Assembly (NCBI RefSeq): GCF_003996985.1
Contig: NZ_RJJX01000008.1
Coordinates: 90,180 to 154,179, forward strand
Reading direction: 5' to 3'
From: Ancylomarina longa
Lineage (GTDB): Bacteria > Bacteroidota > Bacteroidia > Bacteroidales > Marinifilaceae
DNA: 64,000 bases
In this document: piece after piece, positions 1-8,227 of the stretch
Position numbering within the stretch: position 1 is the first letter of the stretch
Layout: each line of letters opens with the position of its first letter
Notes under the pieces: generated by a model
Told to the model about the DNA's origin: nothing
Seen by the model: only the letters and a program-made list of their open reading frames with translations
Database searches by the model: none
Position numbers and translations under genes: made by a program

Positions 1-1214
1 TTGGCTCTTTTGGATGTTCCGTTACTTTCCTGATTGGAGATGTATTTGAGTACTCCATCAAAACTTAAAAAATAATTAGAAGAATTGCCTAATGGAGTAT
101 TTTCCAATTTAAAGGTCTCACTGGAACCATCCAGAATTATGCTTAGAGCTTCTTCAGGAATGGCTTCGATTGGCGTATTCATATCAAAATTATATTTTCT
201 GCCAATCGCCTCTATTTGCCAAAATATTAAACTGTTTTTGTGTTTTCCTAAAGGAACAATTCCTCCCTCGCGAATGCTTAAGGTTTGATCCGGAATTATT
301 TTTTCCAAATCGATGGTGTTCACTCTTCCCAAACCTTTACATCTGGAACAAGCACCATGAGGAGAATTGAAAGAAAAACTGTGAGGAGCAGGTGTATTGT
401 ATGATATTCCGGAACTTGGGCACATCAATAACCGGCTGTAATACTTTACTTCTTCTGTATCTTTGTCGAAAATCATGGTAATGCCTTTTCCATGTTTCAT
501 AGAGGTTTGCACCGATTCCTTTAATCGTTTATCCCCAACTTCTTCCACCACTAATTTGTCGATGAGAATTTCAATGGTGTGATTTTTATAACGATCGACC
601 TTAAAGCCATGCATGAGTTCTACGATTTCGCCATCTACACGTGCGTAGAGAAATCCTTTTTTTAGGATTTGCTCAAATAATTCCTTGTAATGTCCTTTTC
701 TGCCTCTTACAATAGGTGCCAAAATATATATTCTCCGACTACTGAACTTTTCATGTATCAGCTCGATGATTTTCTCGTCGGTATATTTTACCATTTTCTC
801 GCCTGTCTCGTAGGAATATGCAATGCCTGCCCGGGCATATAATAGACGAAGGAAATCATATAGTTCGGTTATCGTACCAACAGTAGATCTTGGATTTTTA
901 TTGGTCGTTTTCTGTTCTATGGAAATTACGGGACTCAATCCTGTAATTTTATCCACGTCAGGGCGTTCCATTCCTCCCAAAAACTGTCTTGCATACGCCG
1001 AAAAGGTCTCAATATAACGTCTTTGTCCTTCGGCGTAAATAGTGTCAAAAGCAAGAGATGATTTTCCACTACCACTCAGTCCTGTAATTACAGAAAGTTG
1101 ATTACGCGGGATACTAATATCTATATTTTTGAGGTTGTGAACACGAGCCCCGATTACTTCAATATTCTCGGTTTCTAAATGTTCCTCTTTATTTTTGGTT
1201 GCTGTAGAACTCAA
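1..1214 (-). CDS. uvrA: UvrA, excinuclease ABC subunit A (N-terminal part, cut by window edge)
   Basis: Nucleotide excision repair ATPase that recognises DNA damage together with UvrB. Reading the minus strand from 1214 gives an open frame to the window edge with the first Walker A (GLSGSGKSS), then YAEGQRRYIETFSAYARQF and the block PDVDKITGLSPVISIEQKT, all diagnostic of UvrA. CxxC pairs of the first zinc module are visible (ACSRCKGLG). I place the start at a TTG (1212-1214) because AAGGAG lies 8 bases upstream and the conserved IEVIGARVHNLKNI block begins about 13 residues later; no ATG fits. About 404 residues are inside the window; a full UvrA is about 940. It lies 33 bp downstream of the lytic transglycosylase on the same strand, so the two may be cotranscribed. 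Identity is certain, start is likely. Confidence 0.96.
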   Translation of the reverse strand, partial: MSSTATKNKEEHLETENIEVIGARVHNLKNIDISIPRNQLSVITGLSGSGKSSLAFDTIYAEGQRRYIETFSAYARQFLGGMERPDVDKITGLSPVISIEQKTTNKNPRSTVGTITELYDFLRLLYARAGIAYSYETGEKMVKYTDEKIIELIHEKFSSRRIYILAPIVRGRKGHYKELFEQILKKGFLYARVDGEIVELMHGFKVDRYKNHTIEILIDKLVVEEVGDKRLKESVQTSMKHGKGITMIFDKDTEEVKYYSRLLMCPSSGISYNTPAPHSFSFNSPHGACSRCKGLGRVNTIDLEKIIPDQTLSIREGGIVPLGKHKNSLIFWQIEAIGRKYNFDMNTPIEAIPEEALSIILDGSSETFKLENTPLGNSSNYFLSFDGVLKYISNQESNGTSKRA

Positions 1215-1247
1215 ATTACAATCTCCTTTTTTAACAGTGGAATAGAT

Positions 1248-2240
1248 CTATTTCTTTGGAACAGAACCATCCCTGATTTTATAATCAGAAAATGCAAAAT
1301 TAATATATCCTTTTGCAGGAAGTGTAATTTCGTACTCTTTTTTATATTTATTTGTGAGGTAGGGTTTACGCAACCAGGGATTGAAATTCTTTAATATTTT
1401 ATAGTTAACGCCATGTTTCTTTGCAAACAAGGCAAAATCCTTTACGGCTGAGTTTATTTTTACTTTTTGCGTAGGAATATTGGGATAGAGATCCGATTTC
1501 CTGAATCGAAATCCAAAATCAGCAGGTCTTTCCATTATTAATTTTATCGCCAAAATTCGATATACATATCTGCCTGTTTCTTCTCCCAAAAGTAAATCAT
1601 AGTAGTTTCCTGCATTTTGTAATTTTAGTTGCTTATCCAAAAATCTCCGGCCTGCATTGTACGATGCTGCTACTAAAGTCCAGCTTCCATATTTTTCGTA
1701 TGACTTTCTAAAATATTTACAGGCTGCTATGGTTGATTTCTCGATATTATATCTTTCATCTATTTCAGTTGATATTTCCAGACCGTAATCTTTGGCCGTA
1801 CCACTCATAAATTGCCATATTCCAACCGCTCCTACAGGCGATTTAATGGTTGGCAGAAATCCGCTTTCAATTAAAGCTAAATATTTAAAATCTTCGGGAA
1901 TATCATGATCCTTTAAAATGGGTTCGATGATTGGGAAATAACGATTTGCTCGTTTTAGAAAGAGCATGGTTTGAGATTGCCAGTAGGTGTTAACAAGTAA
2001 TTCGCGATCTAGAGCTTCCTTTACGTCCCATCTGTCTAAAGGAACTTTTTCTCTTCCAAACCGCATTTTATCCGGTGTTTGTAATGCATAAACATTGTAG
2101 CGACTCATATATTCGCTATTTGTAGTTTTTGCAGCCGGATCATCAGCTGTTGAATAATTAAACAATTGAGCGGTAAGATAAAATCCGCTCAGGAAAACAA
2201 TTAAAACGAGTAAATTTTTAATGGATTTATTTATAGTCAC
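1248..2240 (-). CDS. Lytic murein transglycosylase (SLT domain, MltD-like)
   Basis: Periplasmic enzyme that cleaves the MurNAc-GlcNAc bond of peptidoglycan with formation of 1,6-anhydroMurNAc. Residues 8-24 form a signal peptide or N-terminal anchor. The GH23 SLT domain spans about 110-235: the catalytic Glu is E125 in ALIESGFLP, followed by GAVGIWQFMSGTAKDYGL and the AASYNAGRR motif. About residues 265-320 resemble a degenerate LysM module (AKKHGVNYKILKNFNPWLR, EITLPAKG), as in MltD-type enzymes. A TACTTTTG -7 element lies just upstream at 2264-2271. The gene precedes uvrA with a 33-bp gap. Family is certain; the exact MltD assignment is inferred. Confidence 0.9.
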   Translation of the reverse strand: MTINKSIKNLLVLIVFLSGFYLTAQLFNYSTADDPAAKTTNSEYMSRYNVYALQTPDKMRFGREKVPLDRWDVKEALDRELLVNTYWQSQTMLFLKRANRYFPIIEPILKDHDIPEDFKYLALIESGFLPTIKSPVGAVGIWQFMSGTAKDYGLEISTEIDERYNIEKSTIAACKYFRKSYEKYGSWTLVAASYNAGRRFLDKQLKLQNAGNYYDLLLGEETGRYVYRILAIKLIMERPADFGFRFRKSDLYPNIPTQKVKINSAVKDFALFAKKHGVNYKILKNFNPWLRKPYLTNKYKKEYEITLPAKGYINFAFSDYKIRDGSVPKK

Positions 2241-2263
2241 GGTTCTGTAAGTTTAAAGGTTAC

Positions 2264-2271
2264 CAAAAGTA
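2264..2271 (-). promoter_or_regulatory. Putative -7 promoter element of the lytic transglycosylase-uvrA unit
   Basis: Minus-strand TACTTTTG matches the Bacteroidota -7 consensus TAnnTTTG and lies about 24 bases upstream of the ATG at 2240. I see no clear TTTG at the usual -33 distance, so this is only a half-supported promoter. Confidence 0.35.
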
Positions 2272-2544
2272 TATGATTCTACTCTATATCCCGATAAAAA
2301 GTTATACTTTATCTGCTCTTTACATCACCAAAATGCTCGACTTTATCAAGATTAATTCCCAATAGTTAGGAGGACTTTGATGATGATGTATTTCTTGTTA
2401 ATTTATAAGCTGTTTTAATGCAACAAATTGGAACGGTTCTCGTTAAGGAATAATACCACTTGTTATTTTGTAATGCTGTTGAAGATGTTCACTATCATGA
2501 TCATAATTTGAGAGAGAAGCGTGCATTTACCTAAGTTTAATCTG

Positions 2545-3291
2545 ATGAAAATCTATTTAGTAGTCTTTCTGTTTTTATTTAGTGGACTTTTATTTTCGTC
2601 CTGCGATGGTAATGCGCCTATTGATTTTCCTACTGAAGTGATTCAACTATCAGGTGTTTCCGATTCTGTTTTTCAAATTCTTCTTGATGATTCCAAACTA
2701 ATCTGTTTGGATCAGTATCTTATTGAGGAAATGAAGGAAATTAATTCTATTGATATAGAAGAAACGCATATTGCTCCTATCGTGGCGGCTTTGCAAATGG
2801 TATATCTTGATTCTACAATAGTAGCTGCAAATACCATAAAAGAACTCCATATTCATGCTTTGTGCCGTCAACAGTTGCACCAAACCATGGTAAAAGAAGA
2901 TACGCTTCAGCCTTTTTTCTCTAATTGGTTTGCCAATGGTATTTCTGGAAATAGTCAGTTGGATGAACTGATCGCATTCTATAATTTAGATATCGACTCC
3001 TTAGGAAATGCGCAATATCTCATTTCCACTGATGTAGGATTAAATCATCAGGCCTTGGCAGCTAAAATCCGGGACTTCCCTTTCGTGAAAAGTGCCAATG
3101 CACAGGCATGTATAGGGGATGGTTCTCAGATAGAATTAATAGATTCCAGTCCTGATCAAATCAATTTGGTATTTAGTTATGGTTGGGGAGATTGTCCTTC
3201 GGGATGTATTCATCGTCATTATTGGGATTTGAGTGTCTCTGGTTCTGGTATAGTTGAATTGATAAGGGAGTCGGGAGATAAACTACCCTGA
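2545..3291 (+). CDS. Predicted lipoprotein of unknown function
   Basis: Not recognised as a named family. From ATG 2545 the protein begins MKIYLVVFLFLFSGLLFSSC, a type II signal peptide with lipobox FSSC, so it should be lipidated and anchored in the envelope. The frame stays open back to a GTG at 2521, but that would put eight extra residues before the signal peptide, so I prefer 2545 (248 residues). The mature part is acidic, and the last 40 residues carry the cysteine/histidine-rich stretch WGDCPSGCIHRHYW, which could bind a metal or form a disulfide. It is divergent from the transglycosylase gene and convergent with the aminotransferase. The 300 bp upstream show no feature I can name beyond that gene's promoter. 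Confidence 0.72.
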   Translation: MKIYLVVFLFLFSGLLFSSCDGNAPIDFPTEVIQLSGVSDSVFQILLDDSKLICLDQYLIEEMKEINSIDIEETHIAPIVAALQMVYLDSTIVAANTIKELHIHALCRQQLHQTMVKEDTLQPFFSNWFANGISGNSQLDELIAFYNLDIDSLGNAQYLISTDVGLNHQALAAKIRDFPFVKSANAQACIGDGSQIELIDSSPDQINLVFSYGWGDCPSGCIHRHYWDLSVSGSGIVELIRESGDKLP

Positions 3292-3319
3292 CTCCTAACT
3301 ATTTTTGCAGATTTATCTT

Positions 3320-4423
3320 TTAGAATTGGTTGAAATAAGTTCTGAATTTATCGTGTGGAACAGAAACGCATATTCTGGCAAATTTTTGAGCTGACTCCTT
3401 CTTGTTTCTGGTAAAATAGCTTAATGATACACTACCGATTCGGTGTTCTAACAACTTTTCTTCCGACTGATTAACTACTGCAAAAATCCCCACAGGTTCT
3501 GAATCCTGGTAAAATTTTTCTGCCAATAGATGTTTGCTTTTTAGAAATTCAATATTTTTTCGAATGCCTGCTACGGTACTGGTCTTAAAATCTAGCGTAG
3601 CCTGTTTTCCTTTTTCTGTGCTTAATAAGCTATGCACTAGGATTTGAGAGAAAGCATTTATTCCATTGGTCGCATACATTAATCGAATGCCAAGTTCCTC
3701 TGTTAGATCTTTGTGAGGAGTATGAATAAATCCCAATCTTTGACCGCTTAAACCAAGCGATTTACTAAAACTTTCAACGATAATAACATTTTCACAATCT
3801 ACCAATTGTTGGAAGAAATCATCTTCTTCTCCACAAAAAATCCTACGATAAGGACAGTCTACAATTACAATAGTACCATTGTCATTTAAATGATGAATGT
3901 GCTGAAGGATTTTTTCATCAGGGAGTTTATTTCCAAGCGGGTTATTGGGATCGCATATAATAACAGCTGAGTTTTTTAAAGATTCTGTACGTTCTTCTAA
4001 ATCTTCCAGCTTGGCATAGGTGTTAGACTCAATTCCTCGTATGGTCATTATTTGAGCATAGGAACCCCAATAATATTCTGGTAACAAAATCTGTTTAACT
4101 TTAATACTTTGAAAAACCAAATCGAGTGCAGACATACCCCCTCCGCAAATTAAAATATTCTCAATTTTGCTTTCTTTGTTAAAATAATGTTCGTTGATCG
4201 AATTTCGGAGTTCTGGTCTTCCTTGCGATGGTGGATAAACCTGCATTTCCACAGTGTTAAAATCAATGTCGGAAACAATTGAATTTAAATCAATATTACA
4301 AACAGAGTTTACTCCACGATTTAATAACAGATATTCGGAATTGGTTTCTTTACTTTTTTGTTTGATTTTTTCTCCAATGCCTACAATTGCAGAATATCTG
4401 GCTCCACTCTTTTGAATATCCAT
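3320..4423 (-). CDS. Aminotransferase class I/II, PLP-dependent (histidinol-phosphate-aminotransferase-like)
   Basis: Fold-type I PLP enzyme of 367 residues. Landmarks seen: YPPSQGRPELRNSI near residue 63, the ICDPNNPLGN loop near 157 that holds the cofactor-binding Asn, VDCPYRR (D189, Y192), and ESFSKSLGLSGQRLG with K221 as the likely Schiff-base lysine. The final Arg-containing segment ARICVSVPHDKF replaces the usual substrate carboxylate-binding FRISFG region. Similar proteins are annotated as histidinol-phosphate or amino-acid aminotransferases, but no his or other biosynthetic gene adjoins, so the substrate is unknown. Divergent from the MalY/PatB gene; a TACTTTTG -7-like element is at 4489-4496 on the minus strand. 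Confidence 0.85.
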   Translation of the reverse strand: MDIQKSGARYSAIVGIGEKIKQKSKETNSEYLLLNRGVNSVCNIDLNSIVSDIDFNTVEMQVYPPSQGRPELRNSINEHYFNKESKIENILICGGGMSALDLVFQSIKVKQILLPEYYWGSYAQIMTIRGIESNTYAKLEDLEERTESLKNSAVIICDPNNPLGNKLPDEKILQHIHHLNDNGTIVIVDCPYRRIFCGEEDDFFQQLVDCENVIIVESFSKSLGLSGQRLGFIHTPHKDLTEELGIRLMYATNGINAFSQILVHSLLSTEKGKQATLDFKTSTVAGIRKNIEFLKSKHLLAEKFYQDSEPVGIFAVVNQSEEKLLEHRIGSVSLSYFTRNKKESAQKFARICVSVPHDKFRTYFNQF

Positions 4424-4572
4424 TTCTCAATTTAGTTTCAAATATTAATACTGAAATAATTTGTTTGCTTACACGAATTAAGTCTAAACAAAAGTAATAC
4501 GCAAATTATTTGATGTGCTTTACAGACAGTTCAAAAATGACTATTTTCACCTTTCAATTTAATGGTAACAAC

Positions 4573-5748
4573 ATGAAATTTGATTTTGATGAGATAATCG
4601 ACAGGAAGAATACCGACTCGGTTAAATACGATAAACTATTGGAGTACTTCGGAAAAAAAGATCTCCTTGCGTTATGGGTTGCCGACATGGATTTTAAAGT
4701 TCCTCCATGCATTTCTAATGCTATTGCTGAAAGAGCAAATCATGAGATATATGGATATTCGTTTCGAGGGGAAGCTTGCATTACAAGTGTTCAAAATTGG
4801 TTAGAAAAAAGGCATGGCTGGCAAGTGAATGTAGATTGGATATCCTCAAGTCCAGGTGTGGTAACGGCACTTTCCTTACTACTGCTTAGTCTCACTAATG
4901 AAGGAGATGTAATTGCGGTTCAACCTCCTGTTTATCATCCATTCTACCATGTAGTACGAGATACAAAAAGGAAAATCAGGCACAATCCTTTACGAAGAAC
5001 AGCCCATGGTTATGAAATGGATTTCCTTCAATTAGAAAAAATTGCACAGGATGGAATTCGTGCTATATTGCTTAGTAATCCTCATAATCCTGTAGGAAGA
5101 GTTTGGAGAAAAGATGAATTATTAAAATTGGGAGAACTTGCAATAAAACACGATTTCTTAATAATTTCGGACGAAATACATCAGGATCTAACATTTAATG
5201 GGTATAAACATATTCCTATAGGCTCGCTTTCTGCTGAATTAGCACAAAGGACAATAACATGTATTGCTCCCTCCAAAACATTTAATGTTGCCGGACTTGC
5301 CAGTTCAGTAGTTATTGTTCCCAACTCTGAATTGAAGATGAAATATGAGAAATTATTATCTGCATTGCATTTAAATCTGGGAAATTTATTTGGACATATT
5401 GCAATGAAGGCGGGCTATGAAAAGGGAGAGGAATGGTTGGAACAGTTAATGATTTATCTGGAAGGGAATGTGAATTTCTTGCGAAAATATTTACAGGAGA
5501 ATTTACCTCAAATTAGTATGATTGAACCGGAAGCAACATATTTGGTATGGCTGGATTGTCGGAAACTAGGTATGTCCTCCGAAGAAATTTATCAATTGGC
5601 GGTTGAGGATGCTGATTTAGCATTAAACAAAGGAACAACTTTTGGAATGGAGGGTGAAGGTTATATGCGAATGAATATCGCCTGTCCCAGATCAATATTA
5701 GAACAGGCTTTAAATCAGTTGAAAGAAGCTATTTTAAAAAAATCTTAA
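4573..5748 (+). CDS. MalY/PatB-family C-S lyase / aminotransferase
   Basis: PLP enzyme of the MalY/PatB group, expected to carry out beta-elimination of cystathionine or cysteine (cysteine-S-conjugate beta-lyase). The N-terminus MKFDFDEIIDRKNTDSVKYD and the block ALWVADMDFKVPP are hallmarks. Further landmarks are QPPVYHPFY near 118, SNPHNPVGRVW near 168, SDEIHQDL at 199 and APSKTFNVAGL with K235 as the PLP lysine. The frame is open upstream to 4510, but the family start matches ATG 4573 (391 residues), which I use. Divergent from another PLP enzyme; methionine metabolism genes are not adjacent. Physiological substrate cannot be told from sequence. Confidence 0.88.
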   Translation: MKFDFDEIIDRKNTDSVKYDKLLEYFGKKDLLALWVADMDFKVPPCISNAIAERANHEIYGYSFRGEACITSVQNWLEKRHGWQVNVDWISSSPGVVTALSLLLLSLTNEGDVIAVQPPVYHPFYHVVRDTKRKIRHNPLRRTAHGYEMDFLQLEKIAQDGIRAILLSNPHNPVGRVWRKDELLKLGELAIKHDFLIISDEIHQDLTFNGYKHIPIGSLSAELAQRTITCIAPSKTFNVAGLASSVVIVPNSELKMKYEKLLSALHLNLGNLFGHIAMKAGYEKGEEWLEQLMIYLEGNVNFLRKYLQENLPQISMIEPEATYLVWLDCRKLGMSSEEIYQLAVEDADLALNKGTTFGMEGEGYMRMNIACPRSILEQALNQLKEAILKKS

Positions 5749-5900
5749 AAAAAATCAACTTCGTAGGGTTACCTTTTGCAAAAAAAAGGAATTAATGAGT
5801 AGGAGAATGAATCAATTGAATTGTAAATCACCCTATGTAATATCCACAATCAATAATTGATTTTCTGCAATAAAATCAAAATTCTATTTTAGTACACACT

Positions 5901-5930
5901 AAACCTCGATATTTTTATCGGGGTTTTTCT
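5901..5930. terminator. Rho-independent terminator hairpin after malY/patB
   Basis: The sequence AAACCTCGATA, a short T loop, then TATCGGGGTTTTT forms an 8-9 bp stem with a T-run on the plus side. It lies about 150 bp after the MalY/PatB stop. Confidence 0.6.
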
Positions 5931-5932
5931 TA

Positions 5933-6102
5933 TGTTGATACTTTGTGAATTTTAGCTTGTTGATAATGGATTTATCAGACCTGTTAATAGTGATGGATTT
6001 CCATTTGGGTAAGATGGAGATATGAACATTTGCAAGTCAATAAAATAAGGAGTACTATAAGTTATTAACAATGAATTAACAGTGTTGATAACTTGTTGAT
6101 AA
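5933..6102. other. Cluster of DnaA-box-like TTATCAACA motifs (candidate replication origin)
   Basis: Three perfect TTATCAACA boxes lie on the minus strand at 5958-5966, 6083-6091 and 6094-6102; the last two are 11 bp apart, one helical turn. Near-matches occur at 5933-5941 (TGTTGATAC), 5982-5990 (TGTTAATAG) and 6062-6070 (TTATTAACA, plus strand). The host interval of about 480 bp between malY/patB and smpB has no credible gene and is AT-rich. DnaA consensus is TTATNCACA, and TTATCAACA is a known variant. That this is oriC is inference only. Confidence 0.4.
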
Positions 6103-6231
6103 GCGGTTGACATACCTCAATTCGAACACGCTCTACCTAAAACTTTAACGGGCTGCAAATATAGAATAAAAAGGGGATTACTAATGAGGATTTTGAAAGC
6201 TTTTTTAGAAAAAAACAAGTAGTATTTCTAA

Positions 6232-6678
6232 CTATCTCTTCATCAGTCGATCTATTTCTCTTTTGTGATCACGTTGCTTTAAACTTTCTCTTTTGTCGTA
6301 GTGCTTTTTGCCTCGACAAAGTGCTATTTCCATTTTTGCAAAGCCTCTGTCGTTGATGAATAAGCGAAGCGGAACAATTGTTAAGCCAGATTCTTTAGTC
6401 TTTCTATCAAGTTTATCGAGCTCTTTTCGATTAAGCAAAAGTTTACGTTCTCGTTTTTCTTCGTGATTGTAATAGGAGCCAAATTTATATTCAGAAATAT
6501 GCATTTCTTTTACATATAGCTCATTTCCCGAGAAATAACAAAAGGAATCTACCAGGCTAGCCTTTCCTTCTCGAATAGACTTTATTTCGGTTCCGAATAA
6601 TTGAATACCAGCGACAAATTTCTCGATGAGTTCAAATTCAAAACTGGCTCTTTTATTTTTAATGTTGATTCTTTGCAT
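6232..6678 (-). CDS. smpB: SsrA-binding protein SmpB
   Basis: Binds tmRNA and delivers it to stalled ribosomes for trans-translation. The 148 residues match the family length. Landmarks: [20 protein letters not shown] at the start, [18 protein letters not shown], the [23 protein letters not shown] block, and the C-terminal basic tail [20 protein letters not shown] that enters the mRNA channel. No tmRNA gene is seen nearby. Monocistronic by spacing. Confidence 0.96.
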   Translation of the reverse strand: MQRINIKNKRASFEFELIEKFVAGIQLFGTEIKSIREGKASLVDSFCYFSGNELYVKEMHISEYKFGSYYNHEEKRERKLLLNRKELDKLDRKTKESGLTIVPLRLFINDRGFAKMEIALCRGKKHYDKRESLKQRDHKREIDRLMKR

Positions 6679-6830
6679 GTTATTTTACTTCATATTTGTT
6701 GGTTTCCAGTACCAATACTTGTTTTACTGTACGTCCAGTACATCATTTTGAGTTAATGTGTACTAAATAGAAATATTTAGTGAAAAGCAGATCTATAAAT
6801 GTACTGTAAATACATTCGCAAATTTAATAT

Positions 6831-7421
6831 TTAAATTGTGATTGGAAGCTTGAAAAGAATGGAAAACATTCGTTCAAAAATTAAAGGAAGTACAATCACC
6901 AATATACTCGACATAATTGTAAAGCCAGGCCTTTTATTATTAGGTATGGATAAAAGACTTCCAGTTCCAATCCATAAAACTCTTATGAAATATAATTCAG
7001 TCAATAGGCATATTTGTCGCAGAAAAGAATAAGTAGCAAATAGTTTCGAAGCACCATGAAATAAGCAAAAAATGGATGCGCTGTAAATAACTAATTGAAA
7101 AATTATTTCAGATTGAATCTGAAGCTGGAAATTTGGTAATAACCATTCTATAAATTTTGCAGATGTATAAATGCCGGCAAGTAGTGAGAATAGACTAACA
7201 AAAAACATGGAAACCCCAATCCCAATACCTTGTTGACGAATCAGTACTCCAGTAAAAGAAATTAAGGAACAAATAGTAATCAGAGGGAAAGTAAATTTCA
7301 GAAATATTTGTTTGATACCTAAGTTTTCAGCAGCTATCCTTTCCCATTCTTTTTGGGGTGTAAAAAGTAGGTTCTGCAAGTGAATGATAGTATTCAAAAG
7401 ATTGCTTAAAGTCTGTTTCAT
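6831..7421 (-). CDS. Yip1-like multi-spanning membrane protein (copy 1)
   Basis: Integral membrane protein of 196 residues with about five hydrophobic segments (around 45-62, 68-88, 105-125, 140-158 and 168-190) and an N-terminal amphipathic part with PQKEWERIAAENLG. The WERI/WESI motif before the first helix and overall layout are those of the bacterial Yip1-domain family. The next gene upstream has the same architecture (SEWESIHNKEVGTKSLL), so the two are tandem paralogues. No enzymatic residues are seen and the function is unknown; Yip1 proteins are thought to act in membrane organisation. Confidence 0.7.
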   Translation of the reverse strand: MKQTLSNLLNTIIHLQNLLFTPQKEWERIAAENLGIKQIFLKFTFPLITICSLISFTGVLIRQQGIGIGVSMFFVSLFSLLAGIYTSAKFIEWLLPNFQLQIQSEIIFQLVIYSASIFCLFHGASKLFATYSFLRQICLLTELYFIRVLWIGTGSLLSIPNNKRPGFTIMSSILVIVLPLIFERMFSILFKLPITI

Positions 7422-7510
7422 GATTATGAACTTGTTTTTTCAATGAGAACAAAATTAAACAAGCTTTTTGGTATTAATTACAATTTCCATTAATAATTCG
7501 TTCCTATCTA

Positions 7511-8083
7511 TCAAAATCCAAAAAGACTGGTAAAACCAATAAAAAAAGCTCCCATTGCTGCATAAAGGGATAATAGACCAATCAAAATAAAAGTAAAATA
7601 GCCAGATTTTTTTTCTGAAGGAATATTTAAAATAGGTGTAATGCCATGATATAGGATGTAGAAACTAAATAAACCCAAAATGGTTAAATAATTAAGATTA
7701 GGTAGGAGAAATGCCAACGAATTAAAAATCAATCCAGGGAAAAAGGAGAAGGCGGTCAAGGTAAATGCTTTTTGAAATCTTTTGGATTTAGTTGGCCATA
7801 CAGCAAAAAAACTGAGTAAATAGGCCGATAAGAATATGGTTAAAATAGAAAAAATAAAGGTGCTAACTGATGTGAAAATATGCATTTGTAAATGCAACGA
7901 AACTTTTGTGTCGAAAAATCGGTATCCCAGAAAGTTACAGATAGTCAGTAACAACACCATCGGAAGAATTAGATGAAAGAGAAGAGATTTGGTGCCGACT
8001 TCCTTATTGTGGATAGATTCCCACTCGCTATTAGTAGCAAATAAAAGGCGAAACGCATGTCTATAAATTTGATAGCTGTTCAT
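7511..8083 (-). CDS. Yip1-like multi-spanning membrane protein (copy 2)
   Basis: Membrane protein of 190 residues, paralogue of the downstream gene at 6831-7421, 89 bp away on the same strand. It begins with a soluble helix carrying SEWESIHNKEVGTKSLLFH and then has about five transmembrane segments, with GISPILNIP-like spacing (YHGITPILNIPSEKKSGYF) that parallels IGTGSLLSIPNNKRPGF in copy 1. Divergent from miaA. Function unknown; likely acts together with copy 1. Confidence 0.7.
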   Translation of the reverse strand: MNSYQIYRHAFRLLFATNSEWESIHNKEVGTKSLLFHLILPMVLLLTICNFLGYRFFDTKVSLHLQMHIFTSVSTFIFSILTIFLSAYLLSFFAVWPTKSKRFQKAFTLTAFSFFPGLIFNSLAFLLPNLNYLTILGLFSFYILYHGITPILNIPSEKKSGYFTFILIGLLSLYAAMGAFFIGFTSLFGF

Positions 8084-8227
8084 ATAGATAATGGAGTATT
8101 GGTGAATTAGAAAAACTTAAAGTAATTTTGTTGGCAGTTAAGATGCAGGTTCATGATTATTGAAAGATAAACATTAAACAGAGAAAGAAAAACTGCTAAG
8201 TGATATGTTTTTAGGTATTATTCGAGA

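Noticed and set aside
4424-4572. SAM-type riboswitch before the MalY/PatB gene
   Set aside because: The 150-bp divergent region is AT-rich with no stable stems or SAM-box words.
5750-6800. Looked for a tmRNA gene close to smpB
   Set aside because: No tRNA-like half with alanine identity and no tag-peptide frame are visible on either strand.
6838-7032. Plus-strand 64-codon frame
   Set aside because: It lies fully antisense to the Yip1-like gene and has no independent support.
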